Part shown: in pieces, positions 9,307-19,139 of the stretch
Position numbering within the stretch: position 1 is the first letter of the stretch
Layout: each line of letters begins with the position of its first letter
Assembly: GCA_945868845.1 (NCBI GenBank)
Contig: CAMBMS010000003.1
Span: 62,001-126,000 of the forward strand
Direction: 5' to 3'
DNA: 64,000 bases
Origin: Asaia bogorensis
Lineage (GTDB): Bacteria; Pseudomonadota; Alphaproteobacteria; Acetobacterales; Acetobacteraceae
Translations under genes and position numbers: made by a program
The notes under the pieces: model-generated
What the model was told of the DNA's origin: nothing
The model's input: only the letters and a program-made list of their open reading frames with translations
Database searches by the model: none

Positions 9307-10617
9307 ATGGCGACGCTATCACGACGCAATTTGCTGAAGGGGATTGGCCTCGCTGCCACCTTCGCGGTCTCCATCGGGCTGACCACACAGGTCCAGGCCC
9401 AGGCGGGCGGGACCATCAAGATCGGTATTCTTCACTCGCTTTCGGGCACGATGGCGATCAGCGAGACGACGTTAAAGGACGTCATGCTGATGCTGATCGA
9501 GGAGCAAAACAAGAAAGGCGGCCTGCTCGGCAAGAAGTTGGAAGGAGTCGTCGTCGACCCCGCGTCCAACTGGCCGTTATTCGCGGAAAAGGCGCGGGAA
9601 TTGATTTCCGTGCACAAGGTCGCCGCCGTGTTTGGCTGCTGGACCTCGGTGTCCCGCAAATCCGTGCTGCCGGTGTTCGAGGAGTTGAATTCGCTGCTGT
9701 TCTATCCGGTGCAGTACGAGGGCGAGGAAAGCCAGCGCAACGTGTTCTATACCGGCGCGGCGCCGAACCAGCAGGCGATCCCGGCCGTGGATTATCTTAT
9801 GGCGAACGAAAAGGTGCAGCGCTGGGTCCTGGCCGGCACTGATTATGTCTATCCGCGCACCACCAATAAGATCCTGGAAGCCTACCTGAAATCGAAGGGC
9901 GTGAGGCAGGAAGACATCCTGATCAACTACACCCCATTCGGGCATGCCGACTGGCAGGGTATCGTGGCGTCGATCAAGCGTTTTGGCTCGGCGGGCAAGA
10001 AGACGGCCGTGGTGTCCACCATCAACGGTGACGCCAACGTGCCGTTCTATAAGGAACTTGGGAACCAGGGTATTAAGGCGACCGATATTCCGGTAGTGGC
10101 GTTCAGCGTCGGCGAGGAAGAGCTCGCGGGCCTCGATACGAAGCCACTGGTTGGCCATCTGGCGGCGTGGAACTACTTCATGAGCGTCGATAATGCCGAT
10201 AACAAGGCGTTCATCGCAAAATGGCAGGCCTTCACCAAGAACCCGAAGCGCGTGACCAACGATCCGATGGAAGCGCATGTGATCGGCTTCAACATGTGGG
10301 TCGAATCAGTGAAGAAGGCAGGCACGACCGACACCAACAAGGTGGTCGATGCGATTATCGGTGTCAGCGTGCCCAATCTTTCCGGCGGCTACTCCACGAT
10401 GATGCCAAACCATCACATCACCAAGCCGGTGATGATCGGGGAGATCCAGGATAACGGCCAGCTCAACATCGTGCACCAAACGACCGGCACCATCGTGGCG
10501 GAAGAATGGTCGCCACATTTGGAAGGCTCTCGCGACCTGATTGCCGACTGGCGCAGCCCCCTAAATTGCGGCAACTTCAATGTGAAGAGCGGCAAATGTG
10601 GCGGCTCGGGTAAATAG
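9307..10617 (+). CDS. urtA: Urea ABC transporter substrate-binding protein
   Basis: Periplasmic urea receptor of the Urt importer (branched-chain amino acid receptor family). 436 residues. A twin-arginine-like start SRRNLLKGIGLAATFAVSIG with cleavage near QAQA suggests Tat export. Family hallmarks: IKIGILHSLSGTMAISE, VFGCWTSVSRKSVLPVFEE, LFYPVQYEGEESQRNVFYTGA and TDYVYPRTTNKI. The ATG follows GAGAGGATACAGGGG. First gene of the island, read from the sigma-54 site, and separated from urtB by a strong stem-loop. Confidence 0.96.
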   Translation: MATLSRRNLLKGIGLAATFAVSIGLTTQVQAQAGGTIKIGILHSLSGTMAISETTLKDVMLMLIEEQNKKGGLLGKKLEGVVVDPASNWPLFAEKARELISVHKVAAVFGCWTSVSRKSVLPVFEELNSLLFYPVQYEGEESQRNVFYTGAAPNQQAIPAVDYLMANEKVQRWVLAGTDYVYPRTTNKILEAYLKSKGVRQEDILINYTPFGHADWQGIVASIKRFGSAGKKTAVVSTINGDANVPFYKELGNQGIKATDIPVVAFSVGEEELAGLDTKPLVGHLAAWNYFMSVDNADNKAFIAKWQAFTKNPKRVTNDPMEAHVIGFNMWVESVKKAGTTDTNKVVDAIIGVSVPNLSGGYSTMMPNHHITKPVMIGEIQDNGQLNIVHQTTGTIVAEEWSPHLEGSRDLIADWRSPLNCGNFNVKSGKCGGSGK

Positions 10618-10628
10618 CCTCAATCGGC

Positions 10629-10653
10629 GGGGGCGGGCCGGTGGCCTGCCCCC
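10629..10653 (+). promoter_or_regulatory. Stem-loop between urtA and urtB
   Basis: GGGGGCGGGCC, a three-base loop GGT, then GGCCTGCCCCC: eleven pairs including one G.U, starting 12 bases after the urtA stop. No proper T-run follows. Such hairpins after a binding-protein gene usually protect the upstream message or act as partial terminators, giving more receptor than permease. That role is inferred. Confidence 0.55.
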
Positions 10654-10703
10654 CCCATCTTTCCTCCCGTGCCTTTCGTGCCTTTTATTTCTGGGATAAA
10701 ATC

Positions 10704-12308
10704 ATGGTTCGCTTGGCGCGCCTGGGAGTGCTGCTGCTTCTGTTGGCCCTGAATGTGCTGGCGATGCATGCTGGGCCGGCGCGGGCTGATGTGGTGGAAG
10801 ATGCATTTAACGCCCTAGCCTCACAGAATTTCGACGATATTCGCCGCGGGGTGGACCTACTGGCCACATCCGGCCATCCACAGGCAAGCACATTCATCGC
10901 TGCCATCCAAGCCGGACAGTTCCTGGTTCGCCCCGATGGCGCAATGCGGTTGCGCCAGGCCGATAATAAAATCATTGACCCACGCACCGGTCAGCCGGCC
11001 GAATTAGGCAGTGGCACGCGCCCGGTGCGGCTGAACAATGCCCTGCGCCGCGCGATCGAGGCCGCACTGGGCGCACTGCGCCTGTTCGCCCCCGACGCGC
11101 CGACGCGCCGCGCCGCTGCCGAAGCGGTCTTCGTATCGCGCGACCCCGCCGCGTTGCCAGCGCTGGCGCAGGCACTTGCAAAGGAAACCGACACCGGCGT
11201 GCTGCGCGCGCTGCGCGAGGCACAGGCGGCTGCGTTGTTGAGTTTGCCCGACAGCCGTGAGCCCGATCGCATCGCCGCAATCGCGGTGCTGCGCGCGCGT
11301 GGTGACTTGTCCGCGCAATCCATGCTGGGCAGCCTGCGCGGACAACCGCCCGCCGTAGCCGAGGCCGCCGCCGCCGCGCTAAAGGCAATCGCGTTTTCAC
11401 AGCTTCTTTGGGGCCAGGCGCAGGCCGTGTATTACGGGCTTTCACTGGGCTCGGTGCTGCTGCTGGCCGCCGCCGGATTGGCCATTACCTTTGGTGTCAT
11501 GGGCGTGATCAATATGGCACATGGCGAAATGGTGATGATTGGCGCCTATGTGACCTTTGTTGTGCAAGATGTGATCCGTGCATCTGCGCCGGGCTTGTTC
11601 GGCGCGAGCCTGCTGATCGCGGTGCCGCTGGCATTCGCCATTACGGGGCTGATCGGCATCGCGATCGAACGCGGGTTGATCCGTTTTCTGTATGGCAGGC
11701 CACTGGAAACATTGCTGGCCACCTGGGGGCTCTCGCTGGCATTGCAGCAGGCGGTACGTAGCATCTTTGGCCCGACGAACCGGGAGGTAGGCACGCCGCA
11801 ATGGATGAGCGGCGCGGCAGAGGTTGGCGGGCTCGTGATTACCTATAACCGGCTGGCGATCATCGTCTTCGCGCTGGGCGTTCTGTTCGCCTTGATGGCG
11901 GCGCTGCGCTACACCGCACTCGGGCTGCGGATGCGCGCGGTGACGCAGAACCGGCAAATGGCGGGGGCGATGGGCATCCACACACCCAGGATCGACGCGC
12001 TGACATTTGGCCTTGGCTCTGGCGTCGCCGGCATTGCCGGGGTGGCACTAAGCCAGATCGACAATGTGAGCCCCAACTTGGGCCAGGGCTACATCATCGA
12101 CAGTTTCATGGTGGTAGTGTTCGGCGGCGTCGGCAATCTTTGGGGTACCGCACTGGCGGCGCTCACGCTCGGCATCGTCAATAAGTTTCTGGAGCCGGTG
12201 GCGGGTGCGGTGTTGGGAAAAATCCTTGTCCTCATTCTGCTGATCCTGTTCATTCAACGCCGGCCGCGTGGCCTGTTCCCCCTAAAAGGCCGGGCGGTGG
12301 AAGCATGA
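10704..12308 (+). CDS. urtB: Urea ABC transporter permease UrtB
   Basis: One of two inner-membrane permeases of the Urt importer. From the ATG at 10704 it has 534 residues: a signal peptide (LLLLLALNVLAMHAGPARA), a helical periplasmic region of about 200 residues with Ala-rich repeats, then a LivH-type permease from about residue 235 with VLLLAAAGLAITFGVMGVINMAHGE, EMVMIGAYVTF and the coupling region FGLGSGVAGIAGVALSQI. This N-terminal extension is normal for UrtB. An earlier in-frame start at 10641 is rejected because it would precede the signal peptide. It overlaps urtC by four bases. Confidence 0.94.
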   Translation: MVRLARLGVLLLLLALNVLAMHAGPARADVVEDAFNALASQNFDDIRRGVDLLATSGHPQASTFIAAIQAGQFLVRPDGAMRLRQADNKIIDPRTGQPAELGSGTRPVRLNNALRRAIEAALGALRLFAPDAPTRRAAAEAVFVSRDPAALPALAQALAKETDTGVLRALREAQAAALLSLPDSREPDRIAAIAVLRARGDLSAQSMLGSLRGQPPAVAEAAAAALKAIAFSQLLWGQAQAVYYGLSLGSVLLLAAAGLAITFGVMGVINMAHGEMVMIGAYVTFVVQDVIRASAPGLFGASLLIAVPLAFAITGLIGIAIERGLIRFLYGRPLETLLATWGLSLALQQAVRSIFGPTNREVGTPQWMSGAAEVGGLVITYNRLAIIVFALGVLFALMAALRYTALGLRMRAVTQNRQMAGAMGIHTPRIDALTFGLGSGVAGIAGVALSQIDNVSPNLGQGYIIDSFMVVVFGGVGNLWGTALAALTLGIVNKFLEPVAGAVLGKILVLILLILFIQRRPRGLFPLKGRAVEA

Positions 12309-13402
12309 GCCGGATTTCTTTCAGCCTGACCGTTGCGCTGGTGTGCGGTGGTACAACGCTGCTGGCGCTGCTGAACCAAGTGCTGGCGCCGGATGCCGCG
12401 CTTCATGTGCCGACCTATGTAGTTTCACTGGTGGGAAAGTATCTTTGCTATGCGATTCTGGCGCTGGCAGTAGATCTGGTATGGGGGTTCGCAGGGATTT
12501 TAAGCTTGGGGCATGCAGCGTTTTTCGCCCTCGGCGGTTATGCGATGGGGATGTATCTAATGCGCCAGATCGCCGGGCGCGGTGTTTATGGCGATGCCAC
12601 CCTGCCCGATTTTATGGTCTTCCTAAACTGGAAGGAACTACCCTGGTATTGGCACGGGTTTGATCAGTTTGCGTTTGCTGCGCTGATGGTGATGGTGGTA
12701 CCGGGCGTGCTGGCCCTGGTGTTCGGCTGGCTTGCATTCCGGTCGCGCGTGACCGGCGTTTATCTGTCTATCATTACCCAAGCCCTGACCTATGCGCTGC
12801 TGCTGGCGTTCTTTCGCAACGACATGGGGTTTGGCGGCAATAATGGCCTGACCGATTTCAAGGAAATCCTGGGTGCGCCGATCCAGTCCGACCGAACGCG
12901 CGCGACGTTGCTGGTGATCACGGCAGTAATGCTCAGCCTTCAATTCATTATTTGCCGAACCATGGTGCTCTCGCGCTTTGGAAAGGTTCTGGTAGCGGTG
13001 CGCGACGCCGAAAGCCGGACTAGATTTCTGGGCTATCGTCCGGAATCTTATAAGCTGGTAGTGTTCGTGGTATCCGCCATTATGGCCGGCATTGGCGGAG
13101 CCCTTTATGTGCCGCAAATCGGGATCATCAATCCGTCCGAATTCGCCCCGGCCAATTCCATCGAGGCCGTCATCTGGGTCGCCGTGGGCGGGCGTGGAAC
13201 ATTGGTGGGCGCCATACTGGGCGCGGTAATAGTTAATTTCGGCAAGAGCGTCTTTACCGGCATATTGCCCGAATTGTGGCTGTTCGCCCTGGGGGCCTTG
13301 TTTATTTTCGTGACCTTGTTTTTGCCTAAAGGCCTGGTGGGATTGTTCGCCGCCCGGCGCACCACAGCCCCGCCGCCCGAGTCTACCGGAAAGACCGCGT
13401 AA
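12305..13402 (+). CDS. urtC: Urea ABC transporter permease UrtC
   Basis: Second LivM-type permease, 365 residues with about nine hydrophobic helices. Seen: VDLVWGFAGILSLGHAAFFALGGYAMGMYLM, MGFGGNNGLTDFK, VAVRDAESRTRFLGYRPESYK and VGGRGTLVGAILGAVIVNF. The NNGLTDFK and GYRP motifs are typical of UrtC within the LIV permease family. Overlaps urtB (ATGA) and shares one base with urtD. Confidence 0.95.
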   Translation: MSRISFSLTVALVCGGTTLLALLNQVLAPDAALHVPTYVVSLVGKYLCYAILALAVDLVWGFAGILSLGHAAFFALGGYAMGMYLMRQIAGRGVYGDATLPDFMVFLNWKELPWYWHGFDQFAFAALMVMVVPGVLALVFGWLAFRSRVTGVYLSIITQALTYALLLAFFRNDMGFGGNNGLTDFKEILGAPIQSDRTRATLLVITAVMLSLQFIICRTMVLSRFGKVLVAVRDAESRTRFLGYRPESYKLVVFVVSAIMAGIGGALYVPQIGIINPSEFAPANSIEAVIWVAVGGRGTLVGAILGAVIVNFGKSVFTGILPELWLFALGALFIFVTLFLPKGLVGLFAARRTTAPPPESTGKTA

Positions 13403-14154
13403 TGTCCGGCAAGGCCAAAAACAGTTTGCTATATCTGGATGGCGTGAGCGTCAGCTTCGACGGGTTCAAGGCGTTAAATGCGCTATCCCTGGTGCTGGAA
13501 CCCGGCGAGATGCGCGCGGTGATCGGGCCCAACGGGGCCGGTAAGACCACTATGATGGATGTGATCACCGGCAAAAGCCGGCCCGAGAGCGGACAGGTAA
13601 TCTTCGGCGCCGACACCGACCTGACGCGTCTCGACGAGCCGGCCATCGCGCAGCTGGGTATCGGGCGTAAATTCCAGAAACCCACGGTGTTTGAACCGCT
13701 GACGGTCTGGGATAATTTCCTGCTAGCCCTGAACAATGATCGCCGCCCGCGCTTCGCTCTGCGTGCACGCGAAACCGCCACGGAGCGAAAGCGCATCGAC
13801 GCACTGCTAGAAACCACCGGTTTGCAGGCGCATCGCGACCGGCTGGGTGGCGAATTGTCGCATGGGCAAAAGCAATGGCTGGAAATCGGCATGTTGCTGG
13901 CACAGGAACCCCAATTGCTGCTGATCGATGAACCGGTCGCCGGCATGACGGATGCGGAGACTGCTCAGACCGCTGAATTGCTGCGCGAGATTAACAAGAC
14001 CCGTTCCGTGGTAGTGGTAGAGCACGATATGGATTTCGTGCGCGCCCTGGGTGTGCGGGTGACCGTTCTTCATGAGGGATCGGTCCTGTCCGAAGGTAGT
14101 ATCGAGCATGTCAGCGCCAATCCGCGTGTTATCGATGTATATCTGGGACGATGA
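13402..14154 (+). CDS. urtD: Urea ABC transporter ATPase UrtD
   Basis: First of two cytoplasmic ATPases, 250 residues, LivG type. Walker A GPNGAGKTTMMD (near residue 38), the UrtD-like KFQKPTVFEPLTVWDNFLLAL, signature LGGELSHGQKQWLEIGMLL, Walker B LLLIDEPVAGMTD and switch His in VVVEHDMDFV. The stop is directly followed by the ATG of urtE. Confidence 0.96.
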   Translation: MSGKAKNSLLYLDGVSVSFDGFKALNALSLVLEPGEMRAVIGPNGAGKTTMMDVITGKSRPESGQVIFGADTDLTRLDEPAIAQLGIGRKFQKPTVFEPLTVWDNFLLALNNDRRPRFALRARETATERKRIDALLETTGLQAHRDRLGGELSHGQKQWLEIGMLLAQEPQLLLIDEPVAGMTDAETAQTAELLREINKTRSVVVVEHDMDFVRALGVRVTVLHEGSVLSEGSIEHVSANPRVIDVYLGR

Positions 14155-14850
14155 ATGCTGAACATCGAGAGCATTACACTCCATTATGGCGCCGCGATCG
14201 CTTTGCGCCATGTTTCCATCCAGGCGCCGATCGGTGTGGTTACGTGCGTGCTAGGGCGCAATGGCGTGGGCAAGACCAGCCTGTTGCGCGCCATCACCGG
14301 GGCACACCCGGTCAGCGGCGGAGTCATATCCTGGAATGGCGACGATATCACGCGCCTGCCGATGCATGAGCGGGCACAACGTGGCGTTGCGTGGGTGCCG
14401 CAAGGGCGCGATATTTTTCCCCTGCTGACGGTGCAGGAAAATCTGGAAACAGGATTTGCCGTGCTGCCGCGCGGGAAGCGGCGAATTAGCGATGACATAT
14501 TCGATTTATTTCCCGTGCTGAAATCTATGCTGGGACGGCGTGGCGGGGATTTATCGGGCGGGCAACAGCAGCAACTAGCGATTGCCCGCGCGCTGGTTAT
14601 GCGCCCAAGATTGCTGGTTCTGGATGAGCCAACGGAGGGGATTCAACCCTCCATCATCAAGGATATTGGCCGGGTGATCACAGTGCTGCGGCAGCGCGGG
14701 GACATGGCGATACTCTTGGTGGAACAATATTTCGATTTTGCGCATGAACTGGCGCAATTCATCGCCGTGATGAATCGCGGCGATATCGTATTGGCAGGAT
14801 CGCGAGAGGAGTTGGACGCAGACGATGTACGACGCCGCCTCTCTATCTAA
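14155..14850 (+). CDS. urtE: Urea ABC transporter ATPase UrtE
   Basis: Second ATPase, 231 residues, LivF type. Walker A GRNGVGKTSLLRAI, QGRDIFPLLTVQENLETGF, signature DLSGGQQQQLAIARAL, Walker B LLVLDEPTEGIQPSII and LLVEQYFDFAHE; the GIQPSII reading is characteristic of UrtE. It begins with no gap after urtD and its last 26 bases overlap ureD, tying importer and urease expression together. Confidence 0.96.
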   Translation: MLNIESITLHYGAAIALRHVSIQAPIGVVTCVLGRNGVGKTSLLRAITGAHPVSGGVISWNGDDITRLPMHERAQRGVAWVPQGRDIFPLLTVQENLETGFAVLPRGKRRISDDIFDLFPVLKSMLGRRGGDLSGGQQQQLAIARALVMRPRLLVLDEPTEGIQPSIIKDIGRVITVLRQRGDMAILLVEQYFDFAHELAQFIAVMNRGDIVLAGSREELDADDVRRRLSI

Positions 14851-15670
14851 GGTTGCCACCTATCAGCGCGCGGTGGGGGAGTTGCGCGTCGCGCTGCGCC
14901 GGCGGGGCGCGGCCACGGTGATTAAAAACCTACGCCAAGTCGGGTGCCTAAAGGTGCGGTTTCCGCGAGGTGACGATGCGGAATGGCTGGATGTCGCGAT
15001 GATCAATCTCTCGGGTGGCGTCGCGGGTGGTGATCAGCTGGATATCGGGTTCGATGTGGGTGCGGGAGCGCGGGTTTCCCTGGCCGCGCAAGCGGCCGAA
15101 CGGTTTTATCGGGTGCTACCAGGCACGGAGCCGGCGCGGCTGCGTGCTGCCGTTTCCGTTGCCGCGGACGGCGCGGCGGAATGGTTGCCGCAAGAGAGTA
15201 TTCTATACAATCGCTGCAAGCTGGACCGCGTGCTGGATGTTTCTCTGGCCAGAAACGCACGATTTCTGGGTTTGGAAATGCTGGTGTTCGGACGCGCGGC
15301 GATGGGCGAGCGAGTGGAACAGGCGGATATTTCCGATACAATCCGAGTGCGCCGCGATGGCAGGATTATTTTGTGGGATGCAATCCGCATACAGGGTGAT
15401 GCCGGGCGAATATTAGCGCGTCCGGCGGTGGCGAACGGTGCGCGGGCCGTCGCGACGCTGGTAATGGTGGCACCCGACGTGGATGCTTGGCGCGATCCAC
15501 TGCGCGCAGTGCTGGCGCGGGCGCCGGCCGAGACGGGGTCTAGCTGCTGGGATGGAATGCTGGTAGTCCGAGCGCTTGCGGAGAGCGGCGCCGCGTTGCG
15601 CGCGACGATGACCTCGGCGTTGGCGCTGTTGCGGCCGAAGCGCGCCTTGCCGCGTGTGTGGATGTGCTAA
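14825..15670 (+). CDS. ureD: Urease accessory protein UreD (UreH)
   Basis: Scaffold that binds apo-urease and receives UreF-UreG for nickel insertion. 281 residues with LRQVGCLKVRFPRG, MINLSGGVAGGDQLDIGFDVGAGARVSLAAQAAERFYR and AAEWLPQESILYNRCKLDR, all family hallmarks. The start overlaps urtE by 26 bases; there is no independent promoter visible, so it is probably read from the urt promoter. Confidence 0.94.
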   Translation: MYDAASLSKVATYQRAVGELRVALRRRGAATVIKNLRQVGCLKVRFPRGDDAEWLDVAMINLSGGVAGGDQLDIGFDVGAGARVSLAAQAAERFYRVLPGTEPARLRAAVSVAADGAAEWLPQESILYNRCKLDRVLDVSLARNARFLGLEMLVFGRAAMGERVEQADISDTIRVRRDGRIILWDAIRIQGDAGRILARPAVANGARAVATLVMVAPDVDAWRDPLRAVLARAPAETGSSCWDGMLVVRALAESGAALRATMTSALALLRPKRALPRVWMC

Positions 15671-15682
15671 AGGGGGAAGCGA

Positions 15683-15985
15683 ATGAACTTGACGCCGCGA
15701 GAAAAGGATAAGCTGCTGATCGCCATGGCGGCGATGGTGGCGCGCCGGCGGCTGGAACGTGGGGTTAGGCTGAATTACCCGGAAGCAATCGCGTTAATCT
15801 CGGACTTTGTAGTCGAGGGCGCGCGCGATGGGCGGAGCGTGGCGGACCTGATGGAGGACGGCGCAAAGGTAATCACCCGCGAGCAGGTGATGGGGGGAAT
15901 CGCCGAGATGATCGATAACTTGCAGGTGGAGGCGACGTTTCCTGATGGCACCAAGCTGGTGACCGTTCATGAACCGATCCGCTGA
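15683..15985 (+). CDS. ureA: Urease gamma subunit
   Basis: Smallest structural urease subunit, 100 residues, the standard length. Seen: [59 protein letters not shown] and [17 protein letters not shown] ribosome site (AAAGGGGGAAG) precedes the ATG. Separate ureA and ureB genes, not the fused form of Helicobacter. Confidence 0.97.
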   Translation: MNLTPREKDKLLIAMAAMVARRRLERGVRLNYPEAIALISDFVVEGARDGRSVADLMEDGAKVITREQVMGGIAEMIDNLQVEATFPDGTKLVTVHEPIR

Positions 15986-15996
15986 AGGACGGGCAC

Positions 15997-16305
15997 ATGA
16001 TTCCGGGCGAAATTTTAACCGAAGCTGGTGAGATCGAGCTGAATGCCGGTTTGCCGCGGACGGTCCTGACTGTGGCAAATGCCGGCGACAGGCCGATCCA
16101 GGTGGGCAGCCATTACCATTTCTTTGAGACCAATCTTGCTCTGGTGTTCGATCGTCCTGCCGCGCGCGGGCAGCGGTTAGATATCGCCGCCGGAACCGCG
16201 GTCCGATTCGAGCCAGGTCAGACGCGAGAGGTGACATTGGTGCCCTATCGCGGTGCGCGGATCGTGCATGGGTTTCGCGGGGATGTGATGGGGGGGCTAG
16301 GCTGA
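15997..16305 (+). CDS. ureB: Urease beta subunit
   Basis: 102 residues: [36 protein letters not shown], the conserved [15 protein letters not shown] and [17 protein letters not shown]. Its TGA shares one base with the ATG of ureC, so the two are translationally coupled. Confidence 0.97.
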   Translation: MIPGEILTEAGEIELNAGLPRTVLTVANAGDRPIQVGSHYHFFETNLALVFDRPAARGQRLDIAAGTAVRFEPGQTREVTLVPYRGARIVHGFRGDVMGGLG

Positions 16306-18014
16306 TGGTGCGGATATCGCGACGTGCCTATGCGGATATGTTTGGCCCCACATTGGGCGATCGCGTTAGGTTAGCTGACACGGATCTTATAGTGGAAGTA
16401 GAAAAAGATTTCACGATTTATGGCGAGGAAGTTAAATTCGGCGGTGGCAAGGTAATTCGAGACGGAATGGGGCAATCCCAATATTCGCAGGCCGAAGGTG
16501 CTGTCGATACGGTGATTACTAATGCGTTGGTCATCGATCACTGGGGCATTGTGAAGGCCGACGTGGCCATCACAAACGGGCGTATTTCGGGCATAGGAAA
16601 AGCAGGCAATCCGGATGTACAGCCAGGGGTGACGATCATTATTGGGCCAGGAACCGAAGTGATCGCGGGCGAAGGAAAAATACTCACAGCGGGTGGTATC
16701 GACAGTCATATTCATTTCATTTGCCCGCAGCAGGTGGAGGAGGCGATTTCCTCGGGCATCACCACGATGATTGGTGGCGGCACCGGGCCGACGACGGGAA
16801 CATCGGCCACGACGTGCACCCCTGGGCCTTGGCACATGGCACGGATGATCCAGGCGGCCGAAGGGTTCCCGGTTAATCTGGCGTTTGCCGGCAAGGGCAA
16901 TGCGTCACGCCCGGCGGCGTTGGAGGAGATGATCCGCGCTGGGGCATCCTGTTTAAAGCTGCACGAGGACTGGGGCACGACGCCGGCGGCGATTAATAAT
17001 TGTTTATCAGTTGCGGATCGGTTTGATGTGCAGGTGATGATCCATACGGATACGCTGAATGAAAGCGGCTTCGTGGAAGATACGATCGCGGCCTTTCAGG
17101 GGCGAACCATCCATGCGTTTCATACTGAGGGTGCGGGCGGGGGGCATGCGCCAGATATTATCAAGGTTGCGGGCCTAGCGAATGTGCTGCCGAGCTCCAC
17201 CAACCCAACGCGGCCCTATACGACGAATACATTGGATGAGCATTTGGACATGCTGATGGTGTGCCATCACCTCGATCCTTCGATACCCGAGGACGTGGCG
17301 TTCGCGGAATCGCGCATTCGTAAGGAGACAATCGCAGCAGAAGATATCCTGCATGACCTTGGCGCATTATCGATGATTTCATCCGATAGCCAAGCGATGG
17401 GGCGGGTGGGGGAGGTTATTATCCGGACCTGGCAGACAGCGCATAAGATGAAGCAGCAGCGCGGCGTACTGGCCGGCGATAATGCGCGGGCGGATAATTT
17501 TCGGGTTAAGCGCTACGTAGCAAAATATACAATTAATCCAGCAATCGCGCATGGGTTGGCACGCGAAGTGGGTTCCGTGGAGGTAGGGAAGCTTGCGGAT
17601 CTGGTGTTGTGGTCGCCGGCTTTTTTTGGTACGAAGCCAGATATGGTAATCAAGGGTGGCATGGTCGCGAGTGCGGCTATGGGTGATCCGAATGCCTCCA
17701 TTCCGACGCCACAGCCGGTGCATTACCGGTCGATGTTTGGCGCGTTTGGCCGAGCGATGGCGGGATGCGCGATCACGTTCGTCTCCGGCGCGGCGCTGGA
17801 TACGGATATCGGGCGGCGACTAGATTTGCAGCGGAAATTGATCGCAGTGAGCGATACGCGCAGTGGGATTGGGAAGCGTTCCATGATCCATAACGACGTG
17901 ACGCCGATGATCGAGGTGGACGCGGAGACCTATGAGGTGCGCGCTGATGGCGTATTACTGACCTGTGAACCAGCCTTGCTGCTGCCGATGGCGCAGCGTT
18001 ATTTCCTGTTCTGA
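16305..18014 (+). CDS. ureC: Urease alpha (catalytic) subunit
   Basis: Hydrolyses urea to ammonia and carbamate at a dinuclear nickel centre. 569 residues, full length. All catalytic elements are visible: Ni ligands in [14 protein letters not shown], the carbamylated Lys in [12 protein letters not shown], further His ligands in [11 protein letters not shown] and [12 protein letters not shown], the flap His in [20 protein letters not shown], and the Asp ligand in [12 protein letters not shown]. Shares one base with both ureB and ureE, so no space for internal regulation. Confidence 0.98.
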   Translation: MVRISRRAYADMFGPTLGDRVRLADTDLIVEVEKDFTIYGEEVKFGGGKVIRDGMGQSQYSQAEGAVDTVITNALVIDHWGIVKADVAITNGRISGIGKAGNPDVQPGVTIIIGPGTEVIAGEGKILTAGGIDSHIHFICPQQVEEAISSGITTMIGGGTGPTTGTSATTCTPGPWHMARMIQAAEGFPVNLAFAGKGNASRPAALEEMIRAGASCLKLHEDWGTTPAAINNCLSVADRFDVQVMIHTDTLNESGFVEDTIAAFQGRTIHAFHTEGAGGGHAPDIIKVAGLANVLPSSTNPTRPYTTNTLDEHLDMLMVCHHLDPSIPEDVAFAESRIRKETIAAEDILHDLGALSMISSDSQAMGRVGEVIIRTWQTAHKMKQQRGVLAGDNARADNFRVKRYVAKYTINPAIAHGLAREVGSVEVGKLADLVLWSPAFFGTKPDMVIKGGMVASAAMGDPNASIPTPQPVHYRSMFGAFGRAMAGCAITFVSGAALDTDIGRRLDLQRKLIAVSDTRSGIGKRSMIHNDVTPMIEVDAETYEVRADGVLLTCEPALLLPMAQRYFLF

Positions 18015-18490
18015 TGCGCGCGCAATCTATTCTGCCCGCGGGGGCGTGGGATGCGGCGCAGGAGATCGATCACGTGCTGATCGATTATGACCGGCGGTAC
18101 CGGCGCCGAATTTTATTGCCGACAGAGGGCGGCGGATCGGTGCTGGTCGATATGGCGCAGGCGGTGCGGTTGCGCGATGGGGATGGCTTAGTGCTGGATG
18201 ATGGCCACGTCGTGCGGGTCTGTGCGCAGCCGGAAAAGCTATTGGATATTCATGCGCATGACCAGGCGTCCCTATTGCGCATCGTTTGGCATCTGGGTAA
18301 TCGCCATCTACCTGTGCAAGTGCATGGCGAGCATATTCGTATTCGCGCCGATCATGTTATCGAAGAGATGGTCATCGGCCTCAACGGGCATGTTGAAACG
18401 GTCGAGGCACCGTTCGATCCCGAGGCGGGCGCCTATGCGGGCGGTCATCAGCACCAGCATGATGATGAGGAGGATCATCACCATGACTGA
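18014..18490 (+). CDS. ureE: Urease accessory nickel chaperone UreE
   Basis: Dimeric nickel carrier that feeds UreG. 158 residues: an N-terminal UreE domain (YDRRYRRRILLPTEGGGSVLVDMAQAVRLRDGD) and a metal-binding domain with WHLGNRHLPVQVHGEHIRIRADHVIEEM. The tail ends [16 protein letters not shown], seven His in sixteen residues, the usual nickel-storage tail. Overlaps ureC by one base and ureF by eight. Confidence 0.95.
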   Translation: MRAQSILPAGAWDAAQEIDHVLIDYDRRYRRRILLPTEGGGSVLVDMAQAVRLRDGDGLVLDDGHVVRVCAQPEKLLDIHAHDQASLLRIVWHLGNRHLPVQVHGEHIRIRADHVIEEMVIGLNGHVETVEAPFDPEAGAYAGGHQHQHDDEEDHHHD

Positions 18491-19139
18491 TCAGGCTTTG
18501 TTACGGTTATTGGCTTGGCTATCTCCGGCTTTTCCAGTCGGAGCGTTTGCCTATTCGCATGGCCTGGAATGGGCGGTGGAAGCGGGCGATATCACGGATC
18601 AGAATAGTTTGCTGGCATGGGTGCGCGATGTTTTGCGCCATGGCGCAGGGCGGAGCGATCTGATTTTACTACGCCAGGCGCATCGGGCGTCCGGAGATGC
18701 GGAAGAGTTAAAAAAAATCGCAGAACTGGCGAGTGCGACATCGGCAAGCCGCGAGCGGCAAATCGAATCTCTAGGCCAAGGCACGGCGTTTGTCATGGCG
18801 GCAGCACCATGGCGGGTAGATTTATTAGTTGGCGTAGAACATGTGCCCTATGCGGTAGCGGTGGGCGCATTTGCGGGTGCGTCCGAGGTGGCCGAGGACG
18901 ATGCCGCGTTGGGATTTTTGCATGCGTTCGCGGCCAATCTGATTTCCGCCGCCGTGCGGCTGGTGCCGTTGGGGCAGTCCGCAGGACTTATCGTGCTCGC
19001 GGCGTTGGAGCGTGATCTTTTGGACGTTACCGCCGATACACGCGATGCCGGTCTCAACGATCTAGGCGGGTGTTGCTTCCGGTCCGATCTGGCGGCCATC
19101 GCGCATGAAACCCAGTATACGAGGTTATTCCGGTCATGA
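18483..19139 (+). CDS. ureF: Urease accessory protein UreF
   Basis: Bridges UreD and UreG in the urease activation complex. 218 residues from the ATG at 18483 ([34 protein letters not shown], the family N terminus). Also seen: [40 protein letters not shown] and a C-terminal [19 protein letters not shown] longer open frame begins upstream inside ureE but the homology starts here. Its last four bases overlap ureG. Confidence 0.94.
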   Translation: MTDQALLRLLAWLSPAFPVGAFAYSHGLEWAVEAGDITDQNSLLAWVRDVLRHGAGRSDLILLRQAHRASGDAEELKKIAELASATSASRERQIESLGQGTAFVMAAAPWRVDLLVGVEHVPYAVAVGAFAGASEVAEDDAALGFLHAFAANLISAAVRLVPLGQSAGLIVLAALERDLLDVTADTRDAGLNDLGGCCFRSDLAAIAHETQYTRLFRS

